From assembly GCA_964354225.1 (NCBI GenBank), contig CAYGZC010000278.1, forward strand, positions 1 through 15,974: DNA of 15,974 bases. Direction: 5' to 3'. Below are positions 1 to 7,261 of this stretch, piece by piece. Every line of letters begins with the position of its first letter. Position 1 is the first letter of the stretch. The position numbers were made by a program, and so were the translations under genes. The notes beneath the pieces are model-generated. The model saw only the letters and a program-made list of their open reading frames with translations, was not told where the DNA came from and did not search any database. This DNA is from CAYGZC01 sp964354225 (GTDB lineage Bacteria; Bacteroidota; Ignavibacteria; UBA10030; SZUA-254).

Positions 1-1
1 A

Positions 2-361
2 TATATCCCGGGGACCATGATGCGCGTAAAGTTAGACAATTCGCATCCGCTCGGTTTCGGGTACGATTCAATCATTACAGTTTTGAAAACTACAAACACT
101 ATGTTCGAGCTGAGTGAAAAAGGATATAATGTCGGGATTTATACAAAATCACCACGCTTGAGCGGCTATCTTTCCAAAGAGAACGAGAAAAGACTCGAAG
201 AAACACCGTTTCTTGTACACGAGCAGCTTGGTGCAGGTAATATTATTCTCTTCGCCGACGATCCTAACTTCCGTCTCTTCTGGGAAAATCTAAACAAAGT
301 ATTTTTTAACAGCGTATTGCTAATGCCGAGCATCAGAGACGTAACAATGACAGCGGAGTAG
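2..361 (+). CDS. C-terminal fragment of M14-like zinc carboxypeptidase (5' end outside window)
   Basis: The reading frame is open from base 2 and ends at TAG 359-361, so only the last ~119 residues are present. An internal ATG at 17 is not likely to be the true start, because the codons before it (Y-I-P-G-T) read naturally into the following M-M-R-V-K. The tail has the pattern seen after the catalytic domain of large secreted M14 carboxypeptidases of Bacteroidota: the stretch SHPLGFGYD, a middle segment ending in LSGYLS, and then GNIILFADDPNFRLFWENLN, a glutamine-amidotransferase-like C-terminal fold. The zinc-binding catalytic part would lie to the left and cannot be seen, so activity cannot be judged. 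The family call is by resemblance of the tail only. It is followed by a 177-base gap before the restriction gene and is probably not part of that operon. Confidence 0.6.
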   Translation, partial: YIPGTMMRVKLDNSHPLGFGYDSIITVLKTTNTMFELSEKGYNVGIYTKSPRLSGYLSKENEKRLEETPFLVHEQLGAGNIILFADDPNFRLFWENLNKVFFNSVLLMPSIRDVTMTAE

Positions 362-424
362 TGTGCGGAGTAATGGAATATCGGATAAATGGATTATGGA
401 ATATTTGTTTTCTTATTTATTAAG

Positions 425-439
425 ATGCAATTATTGCAT
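425..439. repeat. Short perfect inverted repeat, possible operator
   Basis: ATGCAA, a three-base spacer (TTA) and TTGCAT form a perfect 6+6 dyad in the gap upstream of hsdR, about 35 bases before the putative -35 element. A spacer this short is typical of a protein-binding dyad rather than a terminator, and no U-tract follows. In AT-rich DNA such a dyad can arise by chance, so an operator role is only a suggestion. Confidence 0.25.
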
Positions 440-471
440 TTATTAGCGAAACATTTATACGCATAGTAAGC

Positions 472-500
472 TTGTCATAATCAGGGAATATTTGTAATAT
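472..500 (+). promoter_or_regulatory. Candidate promoter for hsdR
   Basis: TTGTCA at 472-477 and TAATAT at 495-500 are separated by exactly 17 bases, a good match to a housekeeping -35/-10 pair. Transcription would begin near 507, giving a leader of about 30 bases before the hsdR ATG at 539. Bacteroidota sigma factors often prefer other boxes (TTTG and TAnnTTTG). An AATATTTG that partly matches the latter overlaps at 487-494, so which element is used cannot be decided from sequence. Confidence 0.4.
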
Positions 501-538
501 GGGAAGATGAAAATTGTAAAATTACTTAATTGGGAATA

Positions 539-3073
539 ATGCCTAAAAAAGAAGCCCAAGCCCGAATTAAAATCAACAAACTTCTTGAGGTAGCTGGCTG
601 GCAGTTCTTTGATTCGCCGGGCAAGCCTGCCAATATTAGCTGCGAACATCGAATTACGAAAAAGAAATTTAAAGTAACTGATGAACTCGGAGAAGATTTT
701 GAAAAATCTGAAAATGGGTTCGTTGACTACTTACTTCTTGACGACAAAGGTCGTCCGGTAGCAGTTGTAGAAGCCAAGAGTGAAAAAATAAATCCTTTAA
801 CTGCTAAAGAACAGGCAAGGGATTACGCATATAACCAAAGGGTTCGATATGTGTTTCTCTCAAACGGATTAGTTCACTACTTCTGGGATCTCTTTCAGGG
901 TAATCCTACTCGCATTTCTCACTTCCTATCTCTGGAGCAATTAGGATTAGCTTCCAAATGGGAACCGAATCCACAAGCGTTTGTGAATGCTTTGGTTGAT
1001 GAAAATTATATAGCCGTTTCACAGGATCCTTTGTGGCTTGCGTATTCGGATGAAGAGAAAAAAAATGCGCTTGTCAATAAAAAGATCAAACTTCTTCGCG
1101 ATTATCAGGTCGAAGCTGTAAAAGTAATTCAGAAAGCATATAGTAAAAATACGAACAGATTTCTTTTAGAAATGGCAACGGGAACCGGTAAAACTTTGCT
1201 CAGCGCTGCGATTGTTAAGTTGTTTATTCGAAGTGGGAATGCAGACAGAGTTCTATTTCTTGTCGATCGTTTGGAATTGGAAACGCAGGCATGGAAGAAC
1301 TTCAATCATTATCTTGGATCGGACGGCATCAACACATTAATCTACAAGGAAAATCGTGACGATTGGAAGAAGGCGCAAGTTGTCATAACCACTATTCAAA
1401 GTTTATCGTACGACAACCGATATGTGTCGGAATTTTCACCAAGCGATTTTCAACTCATCATATCCGATGAGGCGCACCGTACAATCAGCGGGAACAATCG
1501 CGTCATCTTCGAATATTTCGTCGGCGCGAAACTTGGCTTAACTGCTACACCAAAGGATTATCTCAAGGGAATCGATACTAACGAACTCGCTGAGAGTGAT
1601 CCGCGCCAATTGGAAATGCGGCTTCTCCTCGATACCTACAGCACGTTCGGATGCGATGGTGGAAAACCGACGTTTCGTTATAGTCTTATCGATGCAGTCA
1701 AACACAAACCGCCCTATTTGGTAAATCCTAAAACTATAGATGCGAGAACGGATGTAACAACCGAGCTTTTATCTAAAGAGGGATATGTGGTTGTAACCAC
1801 AAACGATGATGGAGAGGAAGAAAAAGAAATCTTCTTTAAATCGGATTTTGAAAGAAAGTTCTTCTCGCCTGAAACGAATACAACATTTGTAAGAACGTTT
1901 CTTCAGAAAGCCAAGCGCGATCCACTGACCGGAGAAGTTGGAAAGACAATATTCTTTGCGGTCAGCAGAAGACATGCAACAAAGATTGTGGAAGCATTGA
2001 ATATAGAAGCCGACAAAATGTTCCCGGGTAAATACAATTCTGATTTTGCGCTTCAGGTAACGTCGGACATTTCCGGCGCTCAAGATATGACACGGAATTT
2101 TGCCAACAACAATCTAAACGGTTCAAGCAAGTTCAAGCCGGAATATGTTGACTACCCAAGCTCAAAAACGCGCGTTTGTGTTACCGTTGGAATGATGACC
2201 ACCGGCTACGATTGTGAGGACATTCTTAATGTAGTTCTTTGCAGACCAATCTTTTCCCCGACAGATTTCATTCAGATAAAAGGACGCGGTACACGGTTGT
2301 ACACATTTACCTATTCCGATGGCAGAAATAAAATCGAGAAACCGAAAGATAATTTTTACATTTTCGATTTCTTTGCAAATTGCGAATACTTCGAGAAAGA
2401 ATTCAAATACGATGAGATTATCACACTTCCACCGATTGGAAGCGGTGGGGGCGGTGGAGAAACGCCACCCCCTCCTGAAAATTATATTTACCAAGGACCT
2501 GACGATGTAAAGACGATACACGAGCAGCAAATCGGGCTGGAAGGAATGCGTATAGATCGGGAAATGTTCTCAAAGAGTTTTGAGGACAAGACGCGAGAGT
2601 CGGCAACACAATCACCGGAAATAGCAAAAGCAATTGAAGAAGACGATTGGCAAAAAGTGGAAGATTATGTTAAGGGACATATACTTAATAAGCCGAAGGA
2701 ATATTGGAATTTAGAAAATCTTCGTGAAGCTTACAGCGTGAACCGTCGCTTATCTTTAAAAGAAATACTAAAAAAAGTGTTCGGGAAGATTGACCGCTTC
2801 AGAACGAAAGAGGATATTGCAGAAGAATACTTCGAGCGATTTCTTTCAACCGACGGAGCGGATCCAACGAAGGTTCATGAGCTGCGGAATCTCTTCACCG
2901 CATACTTGCTCTATGATGAAATACGCTTGTGGCTGAATCAAAATGATTATGGTGGATTTGCAACTGATCCCCGATTAAGTATTCACGATCTTAAGGATCT
3001 CGGACAAGAACAAATTCAATATACGCTCAACTACATCAAAGACAATGTTCCACTGAATCAATTTATGAGTTAA
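539..3073 (+). CDS. hsdR: Type I restriction enzyme subunit R, EcoEI-like (HsdR)
   Basis: ATP-dependent motor and nuclease subunit of a type I restriction-modification complex; it cuts DNA lacking the methylation pattern read by HsdM/HsdS. From ATG 539 it has 844 residues, a usual length for the EcoEI branch; a TTG at 530 would add three residues. In order: an N-terminal PD-(D/E)xK nuclease (D63, E78, K80 in VVEAKS); a superfamily 2 helicase with Walker A ATGTGKT (213-219), DEAH (310-313), motif III GLTATP (333-338) and motif VI QIKGRGTR (579-586); a flexible linker with five glycines and four prolines (635-647); and a helical EcoEI-type C-terminal domain. No catalytic residue appears lost. 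The methyltransferase gene starts 7 bases downstream, so they are probably one transcript. The ATG start is chosen because the GIM extension adds no conserved sequence. Confidence 0.95.
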   Translation: MPKKEAQARIKINKLLEVAGWQFFDSPGKPANISCEHRITKKKFKVTDELGEDFEKSENGFVDYLLLDDKGRPVAVVEAKSEKINPLTAKEQARDYAYNQRVRYVFLSNGLVHYFWDLFQGNPTRISHFLSLEQLGLASKWEPNPQAFVNALVDENYIAVSQDPLWLAYSDEEKKNALVNKKIKLLRDYQVEAVKVIQKAYSKNTNRFLLEMATGTGKTLLSAAIVKLFIRSGNADRVLFLVDRLELETQAWKNFNHYLGSDGINTLIYKENRDDWKKAQVVITTIQSLSYDNRYVSEFSPSDFQLIISDEAHRTISGNNRVIFEYFVGAKLGLTATPKDYLKGIDTNELAESDPRQLEMRLLLDTYSTFGCDGGKPTFRYSLIDAVKHKPPYLVNPKTIDARTDVTTELLSKEGYVVVTTNDDGEEEKEIFFKSDFERKFFSPETNTTFVRTFLQKAKRDPLTGEVGKTIFFAVSRRHATKIVEALNIEADKMFPGKYNSDFALQVTSDISGAQDMTRNFANNNLNGSSKFKPEYVDYPSSKTRVCVTVGMMTTGYDCEDILNVVLCRPIFSPTDFIQIKGRGTRLYTFTYSDGRNKIEKPKDNFYIFDFFANCEYFEKEFKYDEIITLPPIGSGGGGGETPPPPENYIYQGPDDVKTIHEQQIGLEGMRIDREMFSKSFEDKTRESATQSPEIAKAIEEDDWQKVEDYVKGHILNKPKEYWNLENLREAYSVNRRLSLKEILKKVFGKIDRFRTKEDIAEEYFERFLSTDGADPTKVHELRNLFTAYLLYDEIRLWLNQNDYGGFATDPRLSIHDLKDLGQEQIQYTLNYIKDNVPLNQFMS

Positions 3074-3076
3074 GGA
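3072..3076 (+). promoter_or_regulatory. Ribosome binding site of hsdM
   Basis: AAGGA overlaps the hsdR stop codon (TAA 3071-3073) and lies four bases before ATG 3081. It supports this start and suggests translational coupling of hsdM to hsdR. Recognisable Shine-Dalgarno sites are uncommon elsewhere in this window. Confidence 0.6.
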
Positions 3077-3080
3077 TTTC

Positions 3081-3824
3081 ATGCTCAATAAAGAAACAAA
3101 GCAACATATAGATAATGCGCGTGACATCCTCGTGGGTCAACTGCCGCTGCCTACCGATCAGGTAGAACTTATCACCATCGCGCTCATCTACAAATTTATG
3201 GATGACATTGATGTGAGCGCGAAAGAGCTTGGCGGCTCGGCAACATACTTCAAAGGCGACCTTGCACAGCTTTCGTGGCGGAAGATCATAAGCAATACTC
3301 TGTCGGCTGAAGAACGCGTTACAAAATTTATCGCTTCTATCGAAGGCATCTCTAAAGCAAAGCACATTCCCGATCTATTCAAAAGCATCTTCAAGAATAC
3401 GTTCCTCAAGTTCCGTGACGGACGCATACTTAAAATGTTTATGGATGAGATCGACTGGTTCACTTACAGCCACTCCGAGGAGCTTGGCAATGCGTTTGAA
3501 TATTTGCTCAACACAATGGGAGCGCAAGGCGATAATGGGCAATTCCGAACACCTCGCAACATTATCGATTTCATCGTCGAGGTGGTTGAGCCGAAAAAAA
3601 CAGAGTCAATTCTTGACCCGGCGTGCGGAACAGGCGGCTTCCTTATCTCTGCATACAAGCATATCCTTTGGGCAAACACAAAAGGTTACGAGGACTACAG
3701 CGTAACGCTTGGGAATTATAATATTGAAGGCAAGAAGATACACAAAGGAAACAGGCTGACGCAGGACGAGCGAAAAGCATTAGTGAAAAATATCGTCGGG
3801 TACGACATTACGCCGCTTATGTAG
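3081..3824 (+). CDS. hsdM: Type I DNA methyltransferase HsdM, N-terminal piece (ends at in-frame amber codon)
   Basis: These 247 residues hold the helical HsdM N-terminal domain (about 1-125) and the start of the N6-adenine methyltransferase domain. QFRTPRNIIDFIVEVV leads into the S-adenosylmethionine-binding motif I, DPACGTGGFL (179-188, bases 3615-3644). The frame ends at TAG 3822-3824, just after GYDITPLM. In this family that segment normally runs on without a break as M-x-R-L-S-x-V-N-x-Y-L-H, and exactly this continues in the same frame past the stop (RLSKVNMYLH). This is therefore a nonsense interruption, not a natural C-terminus. Alone, this piece lacks the catalytic NPPF motif and cannot be a complete methyltransferase. 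It could be the dead 5' half of a pseudogene, one chain of a split enzyme, the product of a leaky stop, or a sequencing or consensus error. Confidence 0.85.
   Translation: MLNKETKQHIDNARDILVGQLPLPTDQVELITIALIYKFMDDIDVSAKELGGSATYFKGDLAQLSWRKIISNTLSAEERVTKFIASIEGISKAKHIPDLFKSIFKNTFLKFRDGRILKMFMDEIDWFTYSHSEELGNAFEYLLNTMGAQGDNGQFRTPRNIIDFIVEVVEPKKTESILDPACGTGGFLISAYKHILWANTKGYEDYSVTLGNYNIEGKKIHKGNRLTQDERKALVKNIVGYDITPLM
3822..3824 (+). other. In-frame amber (TAG) codon inside the hsdM-hsdS fusion gene
   Basis: Both flanks share one reading frame: ...GYDITPLM, TAG, RLSKVNMYLH... Removing this single stop gives a 967-residue HsdM-HsdS protein with every expected motif. No length change is involved, so it is a substitution, not a frameshift. 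TAG also ends the peptidase gene at 359-361, which argues against TAG being a general sense codon in this genome. The next in-frame starts are GTG 3837 and ATG 3843. The latter has AAGGTG three bases upstream, so re-initiation about 18 bases after the stop is conceivable. Confidence 0.85.
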
Positions 3825-3836
3825 CGGCTCTCCAAG

Positions 3837-5984
3837 GTGAATATGTATCTGCACGATATACCGAATCCTATCATACAAGATTACGATACGCTTTCGCTCG
3901 ATACCAGATGGAATGAGAAGTACGATTGCATTTTAGCAAATCCACCGTTCATGACTCCGAAGGGAGGCATCCAACCGCACGATAAGTTTCGCATTAAGGC
4001 GAATACAACGGAAGTATTGTTCTCGGATTACATGCTCGAGCATCTTACGCCGAACGGCAAAGCCGGCTGGATTGTGCCTGAAGGAATTATTTTCCAGAAC
4101 AACAACGATTATGTCGATCTCCGCAGATGGCTTGTGGAAGAAGCAGGATTGTGGGCGGTTGTTTCATTGCCGGCGCAGATATTTCAGCCGTATTCCGGTG
4201 TGAAGACTTCTATTATTCTTGTTGACCGTAAGCTTGCACGTGAACGTGACTCAATAATTCTTGTGAAAGTGGAGAATGATGGATTTTCGTTGAATACGAA
4301 CAGAAACCCTATCGATAAAAACGATTTATCCGGAGCGCTAAAGATACTACGTGCTTGTAAAGCTGACCATTCGCTGAAATTACTGAAAAAAGATTCTGAG
4401 TTAAAGAATATTAAGTACTCCATTCTAAACAGGAAAGAATTTGAAAAAATAGACAGCTACAAAGCATACACAACCGGATGGGAATTATGCAAGAAGGTGT
4501 TTGTTAAAGTTACTACCGCCCGCACCGAATATGACGAAGCAAAGAAAAACAAACCCACTGAGAAAGAGCGCACAGAGAAAACTTGGATTCGCAGATGGGA
4601 AGAATTCCGCTCACGAACAAATTACAACAAAACTGAGTTAGGAAGCGAACCAGAATTTAAAACCTGGTTTGAAGAAAACCTGAAAGAAGCTTGTATTGGT
4701 TACGGCGAAGACCCTCACGCTGCTATTAAGATGAAAAAAGGCGGCGTGTATTTTCCGGAAGAGCTAAAGAAAAGCATTGACTACCAGAGGGAGTTCAATC
4801 TAAGTTATGACAAGTACACATCTAACCGAACAGGAAAAACAAACAAAAGCGAATGGTCTTTGGTAAATATTGGAGATAAGAGATTCTTTTCTATTGAATC
4901 GGGTGGAACGCCAGATACGGACAATGGTCGATTTTGGAATGGTGACATATCGTGGGTGACTTTGGTGGATTTACCTCAAGAGAATGTAATTACAGAAATT
5001 AGACAAACAGTGAGAAGGATTTCAAAGGAAGGGCTTGAAAACTCTAATGCAAAACTTCTTCCGGTGGATTCTATTCTCGTTTCCTCAAGAGCAACCATTG
5101 GTAGAATCGGCATCAATAGAATTCCGCTTGCGACAAACCAAGGATTCAAGAACATTATTATTAACGATAGAGCTACTGTTGATACAAAATATGTGGCATA
5201 CGTTCTCACACAACTCGTCGATAAAATGATCGAATTAGGATCAGGTGCGACATATAAAGAAATATCTAAAAGCAATTTTGCCAGCCTTACTATCCCTCTC
5301 CCACCGCTCGAAATCCAGCAAAAAATTGTTGCAGAGATCGAGGGATACCAAAAAGTGATAGACGGCTGCAATGCGGTTATCGAAAACTATAAGCCGACGT
5401 TTAAGATTGATGAGAAGTGGGAGAAAGTGAAGCTTGGGGATATTTTCGTGAACGTGAAAGATCTGTGTGAACCCCGCCAACTAAATTCCGAGGTAAATTA
5501 CATTGGTCTGGAAAATATTGAATCACAAACTTGTAGGCTTATCGGAAATGTTCAACACCATTCAAATAACATAAAGAGCACAAAGATATTATTTAAACCC
5601 AATGATATTTTGTATGGTAAACTAAGGCCTAACTTAAACAAGGTATGGTTATCAAACATAGAAGGAATCTGTTCAACTGATATTATCGTTTTACGAGCAA
5701 AATCGAAAGATGTCGAACCCCTATTCTATACTTCACTTTTTCGTGGAAAAGAATTTAACGATGAGATGTTAAAGGGGATTAAAGGCGCACAACTTCCGCG
5801 AATCAGCTTCGAACACATGGCATCCTATGAATTACCTAAACCAGAAATATATCGTCAAAGAGAAATCGTAGCAGAAATAATATCTGGTGATAAAACCATT
5901 GAAGCTTGTATGTTTCTAAAATCCAAGATGGAATCACAAATCAAAGAAGTGATAGACGGCGTGTGGGGGAAGGCGACAAATTGA
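3837..5984 (+). CDS. hsdM-hsdS: HsdM C-terminal half fused to two-domain HsdS specificity subunit
   Basis: In phase with the preceding piece and best read as its continuation. The possible independent start is GTG 3837 (715 residues) or ATG 3843. Residues ~1-330 are the rest of the N6-adenine methyltransferase: catalytic motif IV NPPF (35-38, bases 3939-3950), then EVLFSDYMLEHLTPNG and IVPEGIIFQNN, typical of type I M subunits. From about W340 the protein is an HsdS. Target-recognition domain 1 (340-~485) begins with the usual GGTP...GDISWV pattern. A conserved helix follows (PLPPLEIQQKIVAEIEGY). Domain 2 starts at W528 (WEKVKLGDIF), and a second conserved helix (QREIVAEI...) ends the chain. 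Two domains imply a bipartite recognition site, but the bases cannot be read from sequence. M and S are usually separate genes; here there is no stop or start between them. It ends 71 bases before the next gene. Confidence 0.9.
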   Translation: MNMYLHDIPNPIIQDYDTLSLDTRWNEKYDCILANPPFMTPKGGIQPHDKFRIKANTTEVLFSDYMLEHLTPNGKAGWIVPEGIIFQNNNDYVDLRRWLVEEAGLWAVVSLPAQIFQPYSGVKTSIILVDRKLARERDSIILVKVENDGFSLNTNRNPIDKNDLSGALKILRACKADHSLKLLKKDSELKNIKYSILNRKEFEKIDSYKAYTTGWELCKKVFVKVTTARTEYDEAKKNKPTEKERTEKTWIRRWEEFRSRTNYNKTELGSEPEFKTWFEENLKEACIGYGEDPHAAIKMKKGGVYFPEELKKSIDYQREFNLSYDKYTSNRTGKTNKSEWSLVNIGDKRFFSIESGGTPDTDNGRFWNGDISWVTLVDLPQENVITEIRQTVRRISKEGLENSNAKLLPVDSILVSSRATIGRIGINRIPLATNQGFKNIIINDRATVDTKYVAYVLTQLVDKMIELGSGATYKEISKSNFASLTIPLPPLEIQQKIVAEIEGYQKVIDGCNAVIENYKPTFKIDEKWEKVKLGDIFVNVKDLCEPRQLNSEVNYIGLENIESQTCRLIGNVQHHSNNIKSTKILFKPNDILYGKLRPNLNKVWLSNIEGICSTDIIVLRAKSKDVEPLFYTSLFRGKEFNDEMLKGIKGAQLPRISFEHMASYELPKPEIYRQREIVAEIISGDKTIEACMFLKSKMESQIKEVIDGVWGKATN

Positions 5985-6015
5985 TGGAAAGAATATAAAT
6001 CTTTAGTATATTATT

Positions 6016-6043
6016 TTGAAAACTTAAGAATAATTATTAATAA
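6016..6043 (+). promoter_or_regulatory. Weak candidate promoter for the ImmA/IrrE-PIN pair
   Basis: TTGAAA (6016-6021) and TAATAA (6038-6043) are 16 bases apart in the 71-base gap after the HsdM-S gene. If used, transcription would start only a few bases before ATG 6056, giving an almost leaderless message. The DNA here is very AT-rich and such matches are common, so the pair may instead be read through from the restriction genes. Confidence 0.2.
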
Positions 6044-6055
6044 AGTGCGTGAAAT

Positions 6056-7261
6056 ATGGGTCGGTCAATTCCAGCATTAGTTAATCCTCTATTACTTATA
6101 TGGGCGCGGAACGAAGCAGGTTTTACAAATGAGGAAGTAGCTTATAAAATCAAACGCTCCGTAAATGAGCTGCGTGCATGGGAATCTGGTGAAGAAAAAC
6201 CGACATTAAGGCAAGCTGAGAAATTAGCCCAGATTTATAAAAAACCTTACTCTGTTTTTACACTTTCAGAACCGCCTCGAACCACACCTTTGGCAACTGA
6301 GTATCGCCGTTTACCAAACGTAACTCCCGGTAAAGAATCGCCTGAACTTAGGTTTGCATTACGCGATTTACTGTATCGCAGACAAGTAGCTTTAGAACTT
6401 TTCGAAGATATTGGCGAATTACCTGAGAAGTTTTCGTTACGAGCAAAACTATCGGAAAGCGCCGAAGATTTATCAAGACGTATTAGAAACCTTCTCCACA
6501 TCACTTCAGATAATCAATTTAGTTGGCAAAACGACTCACAGGCTTGGAGAGCATGGAGGAATGCCGTTGAAGCGGGGGGAATTCTGGTGTTATTATTCTC
6601 CGATGTTGAGCACGAAGAAGTACGCGGCGTATCCTTGTTTCATCCCGTGCTACCCGTTATTGGAATTAATACAAAGGAAATTGCGGCTTCACGACCATTT
6701 ACATTGATGCATGAATTTATTCACGTTCTATTGGCAAACGGTGATGAAGAAAAACCTGCCATTGAAGAAAAACATTCTAACGCAGAATGGAAAAAAATTG
6801 AAGAATTTACTGAGCAGGTAGCCGGAGGAATTTTGTTGCCGGCAGAGCTGCTTAATCGGGAACACTTGATACAAACCAGAATGCCATCAGCATATTGGAA
6901 CATTCAAGAGATTCAACAATTAGCACGAAAGTATAAAGTTACACCATTAGCTTTTGCAACCCGGCTTCTTATGCTTGGCAGGATGAATCCAACATCTTAT
7001 CGGAATTGGAAAGATACATGGAAAGAATATTTGGATCAACATCCACAGAAAAAATTTGGGATCGCAACCCCGGCAGAGAAATCCCTTAACCGTAACGGGC
7101 TAACATACACAACACTTGTTATCGATGCATTGAACATGGAAAGAATAACACCCGTACATGCATCGAAATATTTGAATATCAATTATCCTTATGTTGAAGA
7201 ACTACGCCTTCATATCGCTTTTGGAGAACCATTATCATCTTATAGGAAGAAGGGAGAATAA
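6056..7261 (+). CDS. XRE-family HTH / ImmA-IrrE (COG2856) metallopeptidase
   Basis: A 401-residue protein that joins a DNA-binding domain to a zinc protease. An XRE-type helix-turn-helix occupies about residues 12-60 (FTNEEVAYKIKRSVNELRAW, then a recognition-helix region ending PTLRQAEKLAQIYKKP). A middle helical part precedes the ImmA/IrrE peptidase, with HEFIH at 219-223 (bases 6710-6724) supplying two histidines and the catalytic glutamate. E253 in EQVAGGILLP is the likely third zinc ligand. Relatives such as ImmA and IrrE cleave repressors to release mobile elements or a stress response; HTH-fused forms often sit beside toxin-like genes. The stop overlaps the start of the PIN-like gene by one base, so the two are co-translated. 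Its likely role is to control, or proteolytically remove a regulator of, its partner. The substrate is unknown. The start has no clear ribosome binding site. Confidence 0.9.
   Translation: MGRSIPALVNPLLLIWARNEAGFTNEEVAYKIKRSVNELRAWESGEEKPTLRQAEKLAQIYKKPYSVFTLSEPPRTTPLATEYRRLPNVTPGKESPELRFALRDLLYRRQVALELFEDIGELPEKFSLRAKLSESAEDLSRRIRNLLHITSDNQFSWQNDSQAWRAWRNAVEAGGILVLLFSDVEHEEVRGVSLFHPVLPVIGINTKEIAASRPFTLMHEFIHVLLANGDEEKPAIEEKHSNAEWKKIEEFTEQVAGGILLPAELLNREHLIQTRMPSAYWNIQEIQQLARKYKVTPLAFATRLLMLGRMNPTSYRNWKDTWKEYLDQHPQKKFGIATPAEKSLNRNGLTYTTLVIDALNMERITPVHASKYLNINYPYVEELRLHIAFGEPLSSYRKKGE
7251..7256 (+). promoter_or_regulatory. Ribosome binding site of the DUF4411 gene
   Basis: AGGGAG lies within the last codons of the ImmA/IrrE gene, four bases before ATG 7261. 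It fixes the start of the PIN-like gene. Together with the TAATG overlap it points to independent plus coupled translation, so the PIN protein may be made at a rate similar to or higher than its partner. Confidence 0.55.

Noticed and set aside
3822..3824. TAG as a genome-wide sense codon or pyrrolysine site
   Set aside because: TAG terminates the peptidase gene at 359-361 at a natural C-terminus. No pyl genes are in the window, and methyltransferases of this type are not pyrrolysine proteins.
3825..3836. Frameshift as the cause of the hsdM break
   Set aside because: The two parts share the same frame, and the codons right after the stop already match the expected family sequence, so a substitution explains it and an insertion or deletion does not.
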